Shown here: positions 33,028 through 34,204 of the stretch, piece after piece
Numbering within the stretch: the stretch's first letter is position 1
How the letters are laid out: the number at the start of each line of letters is the position of its first letter
Assembly: GCA_947174235.1 (NCBI GenBank)
Contig: CAMWID010000039.1
Location: 1-34,204 of the forward strand
Direction of reading: 5' to 3'
Source of the DNA: an uncultured Porphyromonadaceae bacterium
GTDB lineage: Bacteria > Bacteroidota > Bacteroidia > Bacteroidales > Muribaculaceae
DNA length: 34,204 nucleotides
Notes under the pieces: model-generated
What the model was told of the DNA's origin: nothing
Seen by the model: only the letters and a program-made list of their open reading frames with translations
Databases searched by the model: none
Translations under genes and position numbers: made by a program

Positions 33028-34204
33028 ATGAGCAAAAATTTCAAAGAATACAGCAAACAGCTTAACCTCTCCGATGTGAATAAGGAGATGCTGCAGATCT
33101 GGGATGACCACTCCCTTTTTGAAACCTCCATGAAGGTGCGTGAAGGATGCCCCACGTTCGTGTTTTACGAGGGACCTCCGTCAGCCAACGGAATGCCCGG
33201 TATCCATCATGTCATGGCGCGTACCATAAAGGATATAGTCTGCCGCTACAAGACAATGAAAGGTTTCCACGTAAAGCGCAAGGCAGGTTGGGACACTCAC
33301 GGACTTCCTGTGGAGCTGGGCGTGGAAAAGAGTCTCGGGATCACAAAAGAGGACATTGGAAAGAAGATTTCCGTAGATGAATACAACGCCGCCTGCCGCA
33401 GGGAGGTGATGAAGTATACGAAGGAATGGACCGACCTTACCCACAAGATGGGCTATTGGGTCGATCTTGAGAATCCTTATATCACTTACGACAACAAATA
33501 CATAGAAAGTGTCTGGTGGCTGCTCCGTCAGCTGTATGACAAGGGGTATCTGTTCAAGGGCTATACCATACAGCCTTACTCTCCGGCAGCCGGTACCGGA
33601 CTGAGCTCTCATGAGCTAAACCAGCCGGGATGTTACCGAGACGTAAAAGACACTACCGCCACCGCTCTTTTCAGGATACGTGACCCGAAACCGGAGATGG
33701 AGGGATGGGGTACGCCGGCATTCATGGCATGGACCACTACGCCGTGGACACTTCCGTCAAACACCGCTCTTTGCGTCGGACCCTCGTTCGATTATGTCGC
33801 TGTGCGCACATACAATCCCTACACTGCCGAAAAGATCACGGTAGTTCTCGCCGAGGTTCTGGTGAAGGCTTATTTCAAACCGGAAGGCGCTGAGGCTGAT
33901 ATTGATGCGTATAAGGCAGGCGACAAGGTGCTCCCTTACCGCATATGCGGCAGATGGAAAGGTTCGGAACTGGTGGGCATGCATTATTCGCAGCTCATGC
34001 CGTGGGTTTGCCCTGTGGAGAAATTTGATGACCGTAGCGCGGATTATGTGAAGAACTATGCCGCCGCACATCCCGATAAGGTCTTTGAATACGGCACCGA
34101 CCGTTTTGTGGAGCTTGCGGAAGAAGCGTTCCGTGTGATTCCGGGCGATTATGTGACCACTGACGACGGTACGGGTATCGTGCATATCGCCCCCACTTTC
34201 GGTG
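33028..34204 (+). CDS. ileS: Isoleucyl-tRNA synthetase, N-terminal 392 codons (cut by window end)
   Basis: Charges tRNA-Ile with isoleucine. The frame opens with ATG at 33028 (MSKNFKEYSKQLNLSDVNKEM) and is still open at the window edge. The class I signature lies in EGPPSANGMPGIHHVMA: where the HIGH motif belongs the enzyme has G58-I59-H60-H61. The editing (CP1) domain is recognised by the threonine-rich WTTTPWTLPSNTA. The usual zinc knuckle PYCPRCGT is replaced by PYSPAAGT (183-190), so both cysteines are gone. The overall character (SSHELNQPGCYRDVKD) resembles the IleRS2/eukaryote-like branch. The 133 bases before it contain no promoter match that I trust, so it may be read from the ddl promoter. 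Confidence 0.95.
   Translation, partial: MSKNFKEYSKQLNLSDVNKEMLQIWDDHSLFETSMKVREGCPTFVFYEGPPSANGMPGIHHVMARTIKDIVCRYKTMKGFHVKRKAGWDTHGLPVELGVEKSLGITKEDIGKKISVDEYNAACRREVMKYTKEWTDLTHKMGYWVDLENPYITYDNKYIESVWWLLRQLYDKGYLFKGYTIQPYSPAAGTGLSSHELNQPGCYRDVKDTTATALFRIRDPKPEMEGWGTPAFMAWTTTPWTLPSNTALCVGPSFDYVAVRTYNPYTAEKITVVLAEVLVKAYFKPEGAEADIDAYKAGDKVLPYRICGRWKGSELVGMHYSQLMPWVCPVEKFDDRSADYVKNYAAAHPDKVFEYGTDRFVELAEEAFRVIPGDYVTTDDGTGIVHIAPTFG

Overview
The window is ordinary chromosomal DNA of a member of the Bacteroidales, and I think most likely the Muribaculaceae. The order-level call rests on lineage-typical genes (a PG_1098-type methyltransferase, a DUF4293 protein, a second-type MiaA, short archaeal-type ProRS, DPP IV) and on promoters of the Bacteroidetes form TTTG-N19-21-TAnnTTTG. 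The family-level call is inference. I see no tRNA, rRNA, CRISPR array, insertion sequence or phage gene, and no clear sign of recent transfer.

Layout. (1) 1-600: 3' end of a low-complexity Gly/Arg/Asn/Thr-rich protein, then a terminator. (2) 760-2481 (+): FadL/OmpP1-type outer-membrane protein, convergent across a strong terminator with a class I methyltransferase (2612-3865, -). (3) 4066-8799 (+): DEDDh exonuclease, cell-wall amidase with a C-terminal SPOR-like domain, MCE/MlaD protein, terminator, DnaA. (4) 8887-11076 (-): large TPR protein. (5) 11303-18548 (+): DUF4293 protein, ProRS, DPP IV, an unrecognised six-helix membrane protein overlapping miaA, and CrcB. (6) 18626-24199 (-): a complete tripartite RND efflux operon (adaptor, pump, outer-membrane factor) behind a full-consensus promoter. 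(7) 24570-29905 (-): ABC-2 permease, ABC ATPase, DnaG primase and DapA, transcribed in the order dapA-dnaG-ATPase-permease. (8) 30121 to the end (+): DUF389 membrane protein, D-Ala-D-Ala ligase, and the first 392 codons of IleRS.

Functional themes are replication (DnaA, DnaG), translation (ProRS, IleRS, MiaA, possibly the methyltransferase), and envelope or cell-wall biology (DapA, Ddl, amidase, MCE protein, FadL-like porin, RND pump, ABC exporter).

I did not find a convincing new multi-gene system. The observations most worth following are: an IleRS with the class I HIGH signature rearranged to G-I-H-H and its usual CxxC zinc knuckle missing; a DnaA with an atypical DNA-recognition motif; a dnaG whose TTG start is forced by an in-frame stop four codons upstream; an unrecognised membrane protein coupled to miaA; and a structured 370-base intergenic region between the efflux and ABC operons.
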